NCBI GenBank assembly: GCA_965216225.1
Contig: CBDCFF010000034.1
Coordinates: 124,001-188,000 of the forward strand
Direction of reading: 5' to 3'
DNA from: 3107 sp965216225
GTDB taxonomy: Bacteria; Pseudomonadota; Alphaproteobacteria; Rhodobacterales; Rhodobacteraceae
Length of the DNA: 64,000 nucleotides
Shown here: in pieces, positions 8,738 through 16,908 of the stretch
Position numbering within the stretch: the first letter of the stretch is position 1
How the letters are laid out: every line of letters starts with the position of its first letter
Program-made: the position numbers and the translations under genes
The notes under the pieces: generated by a model
Told to the model about the DNA's origin: nothing
What the model saw: only the letters and a program-made list of their open reading frames with translations
Databases searched by the model: none

Positions 8738-9529
8738 ATGGATCGGGAAGCAAGCAGAATTCTGCACCTCGCGGTGTCCATGTCGGAACGGCGGCGCATT
8801 GGCCAGAGGGTGTCCGGATCAGGCTCTGCCGACGACAGACTGCGGGACATCCTTGCGGAAATCGGCGGGGCGATCCTGCCGCGGGATATTGAATTGTCGG
8901 TTCAGGACAGCCGCTGCGTCATTACTGCAAACAGCGGGCGCGTCATCAGAATCGACATTGATCACGAAGACCGGTTTCTCAGGGTATCCCGCGAAGAACG
9001 CCTGCAACGGTCGGCGGGGATACTGCATCGCTTTGCGCAGACCCGGGGGAAGCTGACAATCTGGTCACGCCCATTGCGGGAGGCGCCCGCCGAAGAGGAA
9101 ATCGGCCTGACCCATGGCGAGTTGAGAGACCATTACCGGGTCTGCCATATTTTGTGCGATCATGAAGAGGGGCCGTTCGGGGAAGACGAAACGGATTTCG
9201 CCGACGCCTTGCGGGCAGCCGCGTCGGCGTCGGCGGTCTTTCCCGGCGATAACGGCGCCGCCGCCTGCCGGGATGACGCGCAGGCGCTGGCAACACCGGA
9301 AAACCTGCGTGCAATCGCGGCGGAAGTCACCGGCTGGAAAGGGGATGCGCTGTTCGATGATGCGTGCTGGATCGTTGGTCAGTCTGCCGACGCGCCGTCA
9401 GAGGCGTTTGGCGTCGTCATGAACGATGACGGGGTTGCCTTTCATGCTGTCCCGGCAGGCTGTCTGCCCGACCTCGCGCGCAAGTGGGTCCGTGCGCAAA
9501 GCCAACGGGACGCAAGGCAGGATGCCTGA
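8738..9529 (+). CDS. Unrecognised protein of the GTPase operon
   Basis: A 263-residue protein from ATG 8738 (MDREASRILH), preceded by GGGATGGGA; GTG 8723 and ATG 8732 in the same frame are alternatives. I recognise no domain. The N-terminal half has mixed strands and helices (ILPRDIELSVQDSRCVITAN, VIRIDIDHEDRFLRV). The middle is acidic (FGEDETDFADALRAA) and the C-terminal third again looks globular (DACWIVGQSADAPSEAFGVV). There is no signal peptide or membrane helix. The position between the roadblock-like gene and GTPase 3, with 15- and 24-nt spacings, suggests an integral part of the system. Confidence 0.7.
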   Translation: MDREASRILHLAVSMSERRRIGQRVSGSGSADDRLRDILAEIGGAILPRDIELSVQDSRCVITANSGRVIRIDIDHEDRFLRVSREERLQRSAGILHRFAQTRGKLTIWSRPLREAPAEEEIGLTHGELRDHYRVCHILCDHEEGPFGEDETDFADALRAAASASAVFPGDNGAAACRDDAQALATPENLRAIAAEVTGWKGDALFDDACWIVGQSADAPSEAFGVVMNDDGVAFHAVPAGCLPDLARKWVRAQSQRDARQDA

Positions 9530-9553
9530 ACTCATGCGGGGCGGAGGAGATCA

Positions 9554-10906
9554 GTGAGCGCATCGGTTGCACAATCCGAACTGCTGATGCGGCTGGAGGC
9601 ATTTCTGGCCGCCACCGCTGCCGCCACCGGTCGGCTGGAACCGCCGCCGGAGCAGGATGTCAGGCAGGCGCGGGATCATGCGGAAGCGCTGATTGATCAA
9701 CTGCGCTTGCCGGTTCGGGTTGCGGTCTCGGGCGCGCGCGGCGCCGGCAAGTCGAGCCTTGTGAACCTGCTGGCGGGGGCGGACATCCTGCCGCCCGGCC
9801 CCGACACGCACCTCTTGCCGCCGATCATATTGCGTCACGCGACAAGAGAGCGGACCCTGGCGGGGTGGTGGGACAGACCCGAAAAAGCGTTCGACGGCCT
9901 GAACCTGACGGCCGCCTTGGCGGAAAGCCCGGATGTGATCTCGTTCGAGATCGACTGCGAGGCGCTGGAAGCCCTCTGGCTGATTGATGTATCGGGCGTT
10001 GATCATCCCTCGGGCCGGAAAGAGGCGCTTTTCGCCCTGTCGATGCTGGCCGATGTGTTGCTGTGGTGCAGCGATGCCACGAAACCGGCGACGGAGGAGG
10101 AACTTGGGAACTGGCAGCTTCTGCCGCCGCATCTTCGCCGTCACAGCGTTCTGGTCCTGTCACATGCGGATCTGGTCGATGAACGGCGGGCGGTGGCGTT
10201 GCAGGCAGTGTCCGAAGAGCAGCGCCAATCGCAGTTTCAGCATTCCGTGCCCATCGCGATTCCCCTGGCCTGGCAGGCGCTTGTGTCGGATGGCGATGCA
10301 GGGCCTGCGCTCTGGGCCGATAGCGGGGCGGCCGATCTGATGGAAACCCTGTCTGCATCCATCGAGACCTGTCGCGCTGACCGGTTGCAGCGTTTGCGGC
10401 GCACCATGCAGCGTTTTGTTCAGCCGGTCATGGATCGTGTGGGCGTGGCTTGCGCCGTTGCGGGCCATGCCGGGGGGGCTGCGCAGGCGCCGGATGGGCA
10501 GCCTGTCGAAACACCGGTCACGCCGGATGGTGCGGATGGTGCGGCGGCGCAGGCTGACACGATGCGCGCCCTGCTTGGCCGCTGGTCCCGGCGTCTGATC
10601 GAATACCGGTCGCGCGCCCGGCGCGATGAACTTGCCGATTTGCAACTGATCGAAGAGGCCCATGCGCTGGTCAATGGATTTCTGGAAGAGCTTGTCGCCC
10701 CTGGCGCTCTGCCGCGGGATGTGGATTGGGTGGTTGCCGAGTTTGAAAAAGCGGATGATCTGCTGATCCTGATGCAGTACGAAGACGCCGCTCATGTGGT
10801 CACGGATGCGATGCGCATCCTGCTGCAACTGAGCGATGTGCTCTGCTGGGCGGGATTCGATGACACCGGGGCCTGTAATGCGGGCGCCGCCGCCGCAAGC
10901 GCATAG
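9554..10906 (+). CDS. GTPase 3 (P-loop NTPase of the cluster)
   Basis: A 450-residue protein with GTG start 9554, preceded by GGAGGAG. P-loop GARGAGKSSL lies at residues 60-69, followed by a degenerate switch region with DVSGVDH in place of a clean DTPG, and SHADLVD as the G4-like guanine specificity motif. The C-terminal half is helical with an Ala/Gly/Pro-rich interruption near residue 310. The domain is more divergent than GTPases 1 and 2, so reduced or altered hydrolysis is possible (inference). It is the last gene of the plus-strand operon; a terminator-like repeat lies 190 bp downstream at 11099-11130. Confidence 0.78.
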   Translation: MSASVAQSELLMRLEAFLAATAAATGRLEPPPEQDVRQARDHAEALIDQLRLPVRVAVSGARGAGKSSLVNLLAGADILPPGPDTHLLPPIILRHATRERTLAGWWDRPEKAFDGLNLTAALAESPDVISFEIDCEALEALWLIDVSGVDHPSGRKEALFALSMLADVLLWCSDATKPATEEELGNWQLLPPHLRRHSVLVLSHADLVDERRAVALQAVSEEQRQSQFQHSVPIAIPLAWQALVSDGDAGPALWADSGAADLMETLSASIETCRADRLQRLRRTMQRFVQPVMDRVGVACAVAGHAGGAAQAPDGQPVETPVTPDGADGAAAQADTMRALLGRWSRRLIEYRSRARRDELADLQLIEEAHALVNGFLEELVAPGALPRDVDWVVAEFEKADDLLILMQYEDAAHVVTDAMRILLQLSDVLCWAGFDDTGACNAGAAAASA

Positions 10907-11098
10907 TTCGGGCGGCAGCGCGCGGCAGGTTCGGCAGGCGCGACAGGTTCGGAATCGTTCGGGAAGGGATTTTCCCGAGGCCGGGTGCGTTCCGTGTGCT
11001 GTGTGCCGTGATCCGTTCCGCCCGAAGCGGACGGATTGGGCGCTGAAACACATTTTCGGTGCGCAGCGATACGGTTGCGTGGTATTGGGATGCCGGAC

Positions 11099-11130
11099 GC
11101 CTCCGGCGGGAGTATTTTTGCAGAGAAGAA
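11099..11130 (+). terminator. Terminator-like dispersed repeat, copy 1
   Basis: A CTCC-GGCG-GGAG mini-hairpin is followed directly by TATTTTTG and CAGAGAAGAA. Nearly the same sequence recurs on the minus strand at 42063-42094, and its T-tract half at 20581-20610. All three sit downstream of genes in the sense orientation; this copy would end the GTPase operon. The rest of the 298-bp gap after GTPase 3 (10907-11204) shows no gene. Confidence 0.6.
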
Positions 11131-11204
11131 GGCAGGAGGGGGAGAGAGATGCCGGAGATTTGGAAAGAGGGAGCGGCGGGCTCCGGGCGCGGGAGGTTGG
11201 CCGT

Positions 11205-11971
11205 ATGGCGGGCCTTGAACCGCCGGTGCAACCGATGGAGCATCATTATCCGATCACCGAAAGGATCGACGCGGTGGCGGGCCACGGGTCTCGCCTGCCT
11301 GCGGGTATGGATTACGAGGCGAACATCTACTTTCGCCAGGAACGCCAGGGGATGCTGCCTGGCGCCTGTGAGCCGGGGGGCACGCCCCGGGATTTCGGTC
11401 ATGAACTTCTGCAACCGGATCCCGACCGCGTGGCGGACCGGCTGGAAATGTCCTTTGAGCGTATTCCGGCCATTGGCGAGGCCGGTATCAAGGACATCGT
11501 CAACGGTCCCTTCACCTTTGGTCCCGATGGCAACCCGATGATCGGCCCGGTTCCGGGGATGCGGAATTACCGGGTCGCCGTGGGCGTCATGGCGGGTTTC
11601 TGCCAGGGCAGCGGCGTGGGCCTTTGCATGGCCGAATGGATGATCGACGGCGAACCCTCGATAGATGTCCGGGCCATGGATGTTGCGCACTTCGGTGACT
11701 TCGCGACCCCCGACCGGGGGACCGTGAAATCGACAGAAAACTGCGAACGCCGTTTCGTGATGACCTTTCCGAACGAAACGCTGCCCAAGGGCCGGATGCA
11801 GAAGACCACCGCGCTTTACGACCGTCTGGTCGCGAAAGGCGCGCGGATGGGGCAGGGCTTCGGCTTGGAAAACGCGCGCTGGCTTGCCGATTCTCCGGAG
11901 GATGCGTGGGAAGAGCCGACCTTCGGGCGCAACCGCTCGCACGGGTATGTGGCGCGCGAGGTCAAGGCGGT
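11205..11971 (+). pseudogene. Remnant of an FAD-dependent dimethylglycine/sarcosine dehydrogenase-type gene
   Basis: In-frame text from 11205 includes MEHHYPITERID, INGPFTFGPDGNPMIGPVPG-like residues (seen as VNGPFTFGPDGNPMIGPVPG), GVMAGFCQGSGVG and CMAEWMIDGEP. These are hallmarks of the C-terminal part of the FAD domain and the linker of dimethylglycine/sarcosine dehydrogenase-type proteins. The N-terminal FAD-binding GxGxxG region and the C-terminal aminomethyltransferase domain are both absent. The frame ends in a 26-bp tandem duplication just before hutC. It is an internal gene fragment, not a functional enzyme. Confidence 0.75.
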
Positions 11972-11997
11972 TATGTGGCGCGCGAGGTCAAGGCGGT
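11946..11997 (+). repeat. 26-bp tandem duplication
   Basis: The unit starting TATGTGGCGCGCGAGG occurs twice head to tail (11946-11971 and 11972-11997) with no mismatch. Because 26 is not a multiple of three it shifts the frame of the dehydrogenase remnant. It ends 24 bp before the hutC start. Confidence 0.9.
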
Positions 11998-12021
11998 GCG
12001 TGGCAGACAATTGCCCCCCCC

Positions 12022-12678
12022 GTGAGCCAGAGAACCCCAATCTGCCGGATCGTGAAGGATGCGTTGCGCCAGCGCATCGAAACCGGGGCGTTATCCGCAG
12101 GCGATCTGCTTCCGGGCGAAGCGCAACTGGCTGTGGAGTTCGCCTGCTCCCGGCTGACGGCCCATCGCGCCATCCGCGAACTGGCGGATGAGGGTCTGGT
12201 TGAACGGCGCAGGCGCGCGGGCACACGGGTTCTGCCGCGCAATACCAGCGGGGTTCTCATCCGCATTCCCCTGATCCGCGATGAAATCACTGCGCGCGGC
12301 TACAGCTATGGCCATGAGCTTTTGCAGCGCCGCCATGTCGAGCCGCCAGAGGATATTGCGCCCATGGCGCGCGACCGGTCCTTTGAAAACGTCGGCGCAA
12401 ACCAGTGGCTTATGGATAACGTGCCTTATTCGCATCTGGAGCACGAAATTCAGGCCATTGCCGCCAGTGTTTCGCAGGCCGGGCATCCGGGGGTCGGGGT
12501 CGGATCGCCGCTGCTGCGGATCAGGCGGTTGACGCAGTGGCAGGGGAAGGGCGTCACGGCGGCGACGCTTCTGCATCCCGGCCCGCTGTTCGAGTCGCGA
12601 TCCGAACCCCGGAACCCCGCTGGCCGTCGCATTGACAAACCGGTCGCCCGATGGCAGTGCATCCCGAATATTTGGTGA
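12022..12678 (+). CDS. hutC: HutC-type GntR-family histidine utilization repressor, probably damaged
   Basis: GTG 12022 opens a 218-residue protein. The N-terminal winged helix is clear (ALRQRIETGALSAGDLLPGE, CSRLTAHRAIRELADEGLVE), and the UTRA effector domain ends with LLRIRRLTQWQGKGVTAATL. Compared with HutC proteins I know, the middle of the UTRA domain is missing: text jumps from PPEDIAPMA to RDRSFENVGANQWL. That skips about 40-45 residues, including the conserved E-D-R-W-I segment that touches the effector. The last 20 residues after the PG motif also look out of frame. DNA binding may survive but urocanate sensing probably does not (inference). It is the first gene of the hut cluster, 12 bp before hutF. 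Confidence 0.75.
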   Translation: MSQRTPICRIVKDALRQRIETGALSAGDLLPGEAQLAVEFACSRLTAHRAIRELADEGLVERRRRAGTRVLPRNTSGVLIRIPLIRDEITARGYSYGHELLQRRHVEPPEDIAPMARDRSFENVGANQWLMDNVPYSHLEHEIQAIAASVSQAGHPGVGVGSPLLRIRRLTQWQGKGVTAATLLHPGPLFESRSEPRNPAGRRIDKPVARWQCIPNIW

Positions 12679-12690
12679 TGGTGAGCACAC

Positions 12691-14061
12691 ATGACCGACA
12701 TCCATGCGGGGGCCGCGCTGCTCCCCTCCGGCTGGGCGCAGGATGTCCTGATCCGGATTGACGGGACCGGGCGCATAGAACAGGTTCGATCCGGGATACC
12801 GGCCCCGGTTGACGCCGAAATGCGCGCGGTGGTTCTGCCTGCGGTCACAAATCTGCATGGTCACGCTTTTCAACGGGCGATGGCGGGTTTGACAGAGAAT
12901 CGCGGCGATGAGCCTTCGGACAGTTTCTGGACCTGGCGCAGAGTCATGTATCGCTTTCTCGACCGGATGTCGCCAGAGCATGTAGAGGCCATCACCGCAT
13001 TCGTTCAGATGGAAATGCTGGAGGCAGGCTATGGCGCATCGGTGGAGTTCCACTATCTGCATCATCAGTCCGGCGGCGCGCCCCATGACAATGTGGCGGA
13101 GATGTCGGAGCGGGTTGCGGCGGCGGCGGCGCAGACCGGTGTGGGGCTGACCCTTCTGCCGGTGCTTTACCGGTATGGCGGGCTGGACAAAAGGCCGCTG
13201 GGGCCGGGGCAGGTGCGATTCGGCAGCGGGCTTGATCGCTATGTACGACTGCTGGAAGGCGCGGAAACGGCGGTCAGGGCGCTGTCGGCGGATTGCATGA
13301 CCGGGGTCGCGCCGCACAGTCTGCGCGCTGTCGATGCAGAGACCCTGAAATTTGCCGCCGCTTTGCGCCCGGATCGGCAAATTCACATCCATATCGCCGA
13401 ACAACCTGCTGAAATTGAAGATGTAAAGTCGTTCCTGGGTGCGCGTCCCATCGCCTGGTTGCTGGCCAATCACGATGTCTCCTGCCGCTGGTGCCTGATT
13501 CACTGCACGCATATGCTGCCGTCTGAAACGGTCGGGCTTGCCGGATCGGGCGCGGTTGCCGGGCTTTGCCCGATCACCGAAAGCAGTCTGGGGGACGGGA
13601 TATTCGACGGGATGCGTTTTGCCGGGAATGGTGGTGTTTTCGGTGTCGGCTCGGACAGCAACATTCGTGTTTCGCTGACCGGGGAGTTGCGCACGCTGGA
13701 ATATTCGCAGCGCCTCAGACACAATGGCCGGGCAATGTATGCTGAACAGGAACGCTCTGCCGGTCGGGTGCTTTATGAAACCGCATTGCGCGGCGGGGCG
13801 CTGGCGGCAGGGCGGCAAAGTGGCGCTGTAGAGGCGGGGAAATGGGCGGACCTGATCGCGCTGGACGGGGAGTCCGTACATCTGGCGAACCGGGCGGAAG
13901 ACCAGATTCTCGACAGCCTGATCTTTGCAGGCGATGATCGCATCGTCACGGATACCTGGGCGGCGGGGCGTCATGTCGTATCCGGCGGCAGGCATCGTGA
14001 CCATGACCGGATCACACTGGCCTATCGCCGGGCGCTGGCCGAACTGTCCGCTTTGTCCTGA
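12691..14061 (+). CDS. hutF: Formimidoylglutamate deiminase
   Basis: A 456-residue amidohydrolase with metal ligands NLHGHAFQRAMAGL near residue 55, HIHIAEQ and CLIHCTHM in the middle, and GVGSDSN near the C-terminus. The sequence FQRAMAGLTENRG followed by FWTWRRVMYRF is typical of HutF. It converts N-formimidoyl-L-glutamate to N-formyl-L-glutamate and ammonia, the fourth step of the five-step histidine pathway, and HutG then removes the formyl group. The presence of both HutF and HutG, and no HutE-type formiminoglutamase, fixes the pathway variant. It is separated from hutI by an 88-bp gap that carries a candidate HutC operator. Confidence 0.95.
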   Translation: MTDIHAGAALLPSGWAQDVLIRIDGTGRIEQVRSGIPAPVDAEMRAVVLPAVTNLHGHAFQRAMAGLTENRGDEPSDSFWTWRRVMYRFLDRMSPEHVEAITAFVQMEMLEAGYGASVEFHYLHHQSGGAPHDNVAEMSERVAAAAAQTGVGLTLLPVLYRYGGLDKRPLGPGQVRFGSGLDRYVRLLEGAETAVRALSADCMTGVAPHSLRAVDAETLKFAAALRPDRQIHIHIAEQPAEIEDVKSFLGARPIAWLLANHDVSCRWCLIHCTHMLPSETVGLAGSGAVAGLCPITESSLGDGIFDGMRFAGNGGVFGVGSDSNIRVSLTGELRTLEYSQRLRHNGRAMYAEQERSAGRVLYETALRGGALAAGRQSGAVEAGKWADLIALDGESVHLANRAEDQILDSLIFAGDDRIVTDTWAAGRHVVSGGRHRDHDRITLAYRRALAELSALS

Positions 14062-14102
14062 AGGTCCGAGCGGGTCCGGCGCCCGCTTGTCTGCCGGGTT
14101 AT

Positions 14103-14114
14103 TTATATATACAA
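14103..14114. promoter_or_regulatory. Candidate HutC operator upstream of hutI
   Basis: TTATATATACAA differs by one base from the palindrome TTGTATATACAA, which resembles HutC/GntR operators built on TTGTA-n-TACAA. It lies 36 bp before the hutI start in a short AT-rich patch of an otherwise GC-rich region. It suggests that hutI-hutH-hutG-hutU has its own repressor-controlled promoter. Confidence 0.45.
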
Positions 14115-14149
14115 CAACAGACGATCCCTGCGGGACGCATACCTGATCC

Positions 14150-15376
14150 ATGGCATTGCCCGACATGAACAGACCGATTGCCCTTTTGAATTTCGTGCGG
14201 CCTGCCGACCGGGCGGCAACGTCTGCAAAACAGTGTTGCGCGTCAGAGGTCGTATTGCTTCGCGATGGTCTGATCGCGCATCAGGGCGCGGTCGAACAGG
14301 ACAGCCTGTCCGGGGATTTCGAGCGCGTCGATTGCCAGGGGCGGCTGCTTGCACCGGCGCTGATTGATTGCCACACCCATCTCGTGCATGGCGGAGAGCG
14401 TTCCAGCGAATTCCGGCTGCGGCTGGAGGGCCGCAGTTATGAGGAGATTTCGCGGGCGGGTGGCGGCATTGTCTCCACCGTGTCCGCGACCAACGCGCTG
14501 AGCGTGGATGAGCTTGTCGAAACCGCGCTGCCGCGCCTTGATCATCTGCTGTCCGAAGGCGTCGGAACCGTCGAGGTCAAGTCGGGCTATGGCCTGACCA
14601 TCGAAGGGGAACTGAACATGCTCCGCGCCGCCCGCAAACTGGAGCGGGAGCGTCCGGTGCGCATCAGGACCAGCTATCTTGCGGCACATGCCCTGCCCGC
14701 GCGGTATCGCGCCGATCCGCAGGCGTATCTGGCCGATGTCGTTCTGCCGGGGCTGGAACAGGCCCATGCAGAAGGGCTGGCCGATGCCGTGGACGGGTTC
14801 TGCGAGGGAATCGCGTTCACTCCGCAGGAAATGGCGCAGGTCTTTGACAGGGCGGCAGAGCTTGGTCTTCCGGTAAGGCTGCACGCGGAACAGTTGTCGA
14901 ATCTGGGGGGCGCCGCGCTGGCGGCGTCTTACGGGGCGTTATCGGCGGATCATCTGGAATACCTGAATGCTGCGGATGCGGGAAAACTTGCACAGGCGGG
15001 AACTGTCGCGGTGCTGCTGCCGGGGGCCTTCTATACACTGCGCGAAACGCAGCTTCCGCCGGTGCAGGCGTTGCGCGATGCGGGGGCGGCGATTGCGCTG
15101 GCCACGGATTGCAATCCGGGCAGTTCGCCGGTGACATCCCTGCTGCTGATCATGAACATGGGGGCAACGCTGTTCGGTCTGACGGTGCCGGAGTGTCTTG
15201 CCGCAACGACCGCCAATGCGGCAAAGGCGTTGGGCGCGGACGGGGAAACCGGCTCTGTCGAGGTTGGAAAATCGGCGGATATTGCAATCTGGGATGTGAA
15301 AAGTCCGGCGGAACTGGTCTGTCGGATCGGCTTCAACCCGCTGTGGCGGCGGTATTTCAGGGGGCGGGCGGCATGA
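14150..15376 (+). CDS. hutI: Imidazolonepropionase
   Basis: A 408-residue amidohydrolase from ATG 14150; ATG 14165 in frame is an alternative start. Family motifs are DCHTHLVHGGERSSEF (zinc ligands), TVEVKSGYGL, SYLAAHALP, VRLHAEQLSN, SADHLEY and ATDCNPGSSP. It hydrolyses 4-imidazolone-5-propanoate to N-formimidoylglutamate, the third step of histidine degradation. Length and motif spacing are normal. The stop overlaps the hutH start by ATGA, so the two genes are translationally coupled. Confidence 0.97.
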   Translation: MALPDMNRPIALLNFVRPADRAATSAKQCCASEVVLLRDGLIAHQGAVEQDSLSGDFERVDCQGRLLAPALIDCHTHLVHGGERSSEFRLRLEGRSYEEISRAGGGIVSTVSATNALSVDELVETALPRLDHLLSEGVGTVEVKSGYGLTIEGELNMLRAARKLERERPVRIRTSYLAAHALPARYRADPQAYLADVVLPGLEQAHAEGLADAVDGFCEGIAFTPQEMAQVFDRAAELGLPVRLHAEQLSNLGGAALAASYGALSADHLEYLNAADAGKLAQAGTVAVLLPGAFYTLRETQLPPVQALRDAGAAIALATDCNPGSSPVTSLLLIMNMGATLFGLTVPECLAATTANAAKALGADGETGSVEVGKSADIAIWDVKSPAELVCRIGFNPLWRRYFRGRAA

Positions 15377-16908
15377 CGCTGACACTGACACCGGGGCGCG
15401 TTGGGCTGGATGCGCTGGAAGAAATTTACCGGCACGGCACGGTTGCCGTGCTGGACCCCTCATGCGAGGCGGGCATCCGCAAGGCAGCGGACCGCATTGC
15501 CGAAATCGCGGCGGGGGGGGAAGCCGTTTACGGCGTCAATACCGGCTTTGGCAAACTCGCCTCGATCAGGATCGGGCGGCAGGATGTCACGACCCTGCAA
15601 CGCAACCTGATTCTCAGCCACAGTTGCGGGGTGGGGGCGGCGCTGCCGGAAAACATCGTGCGGCTGATGATGTCTTTGAAACTGATCTCGCTGGGGCGTG
15701 GGGCCTCGGGCGTCCGGCCCGCCGTTGTGCGGCGTCTCGAACAGATGCTGGCGCGCGGGATTGTCCCGCTGGTACCGGAACAGGGCTCTGTCGGCGCATC
15801 CGGCGATCTGGCCCCGCTTGCGCATATGGCGGCGGCGATGCTGGGCGAGGGCGAGGCGTTCCGGCAGGGCCGCAGGATGCCCGCCGCGCAGGCGCTGGCA
15901 GAGGCGGGGCTGGAACCTCTGGAGTTTGCCGCGAAGGAAGGGCTGGCGCTCATCAATGGCACCCAGACCTCGACCGCACTGGCGCTGGCGGGGCTGTTCC
16001 GGGCCATGCGGCTGTTGCGGGCGTCCCTGATCACCGGCGCCATGTCCACCGATGCGGCGATGGGCAGTTCCGCGCCGTTCCGGGCCGAAATTCACGAACT
16101 GCGCGGCCATCGGGGACAGATCGACACGGCGCGCACGCTGCGCCGCCTGCTGGCGGGTTCCGGGATCCGGGACAGCCATCGCGAAGGCGATGAGCGCGTG
16201 CAGGATCCGTATTGCATCCGCTGCCAGCCGCAGGTGGGCGGGGCGTGCCTTGACCTTTTGCGCGCGGTCGCCGCGACGCTGGTGGTAGAGGCGAACGCAG
16301 TCACCGACAATCCGCTGGTCCTGTCCGATGGCGACACGGTGTCGGGCGGCAATTTCCATGCCGAGCCGGTGGCCTTCGCCGCCGACCAGACCGCGCTTGC
16401 GGTGGCGGAAATCGGCGCGATCAGCCAGCGCCGCATCGCGCTGCTGGTCGATCCGGCGCTGAGTTTCGGCCTGCCCGCCTTCCTGACATCCGCGCCGGGT
16501 CTGAATTCCGGCCTGATGATCGCAGAGGTGACTTCCGCCGCCCTGATGAGTGAAAACAAGCATCTGGCGCATCCGGCGAGCATCGATTCAACCCCGACAT
16601 CGGCCAATCAGGAAGACCATGTGTCGATGTCCTGTCACGGGGCGCGCAGGCTTTTGCGCATGACGCGGAATCTGGCCGGGATCATCGGGATAGAGGCGAT
16701 CGTGGCCGCCCAGGGGGTGGAAATGCGCGCGCCGCTCAGGACTTCCGCGCCGCTGCGCGCCGCTCTTGCACGACTGCGCCAGGATATTCCGACGCTGGAG
16801 GAAGACCGCTATCTTGCCCCGGAACTGACCTGCGCGGGCGATCTTGCGCTGGGTGGCGAACTGGCCGGGGCGGTGGATCTGGACATTCTGCCGGGGCTGT
16901 TCCCGTGA
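15373..16908 (+). CDS. hutH: Histidine ammonia-lyase
   Basis: A 511-residue enzyme from ATG 15373, overlapping the hutI stop. The Ala-Ser-Gly triad that cyclises to the MIO cofactor is seen in GSVGASGDLAPLAH, near residue 140. Other signatures are YGVNTGFGKLA near the N-terminus, NGTQTSTA, QDPYCIRCQPQVGG and NFHAEPVAFAAD. It eliminates ammonia from L-histidine to give urocanate, the first step of the pathway. Length matches the family. It overlaps hutG by GTGA. Confidence 0.98.
   Translation: MTLTLTPGRVGLDALEEIYRHGTVAVLDPSCEAGIRKAADRIAEIAAGGEAVYGVNTGFGKLASIRIGRQDVTTLQRNLILSHSCGVGAALPENIVRLMMSLKLISLGRGASGVRPAVVRRLEQMLARGIVPLVPEQGSVGASGDLAPLAHMAAAMLGEGEAFRQGRRMPAAQALAEAGLEPLEFAAKEGLALINGTQTSTALALAGLFRAMRLLRASLITGAMSTDAAMGSSAPFRAEIHELRGHRGQIDTARTLRRLLAGSGIRDSHREGDERVQDPYCIRCQPQVGGACLDLLRAVAATLVVEANAVTDNPLVLSDGDTVSGGNFHAEPVAFAADQTALAVAEIGAISQRRIALLVDPALSFGLPAFLTSAPGLNSGLMIAEVTSAALMSENKHLAHPASIDSTPTSANQEDHVSMSCHGARRLLRMTRNLAGIIGIEAIVAAQGVEMRAPLRTSAPLRAALARLRQDIPTLEEDRYLAPELTCAGDLALGGELAGAVDLDILPGLFP

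Noticed and set aside
11946..11997. The 26-bp tandem repeat as an operator pair for HutC
   Set aside because: It is GC-rich, lacks a palindromic TTGTA/TACAA core, and is the coding end of the dehydrogenase remnant duplicated.
10836..12191. A 451-codon frame spanning GTPase 3, the dehydrogenase remnant and hutC
   Set aside because: Only 11205-11971 of it resembles a protein family; the flanks overlap real genes in other frames.
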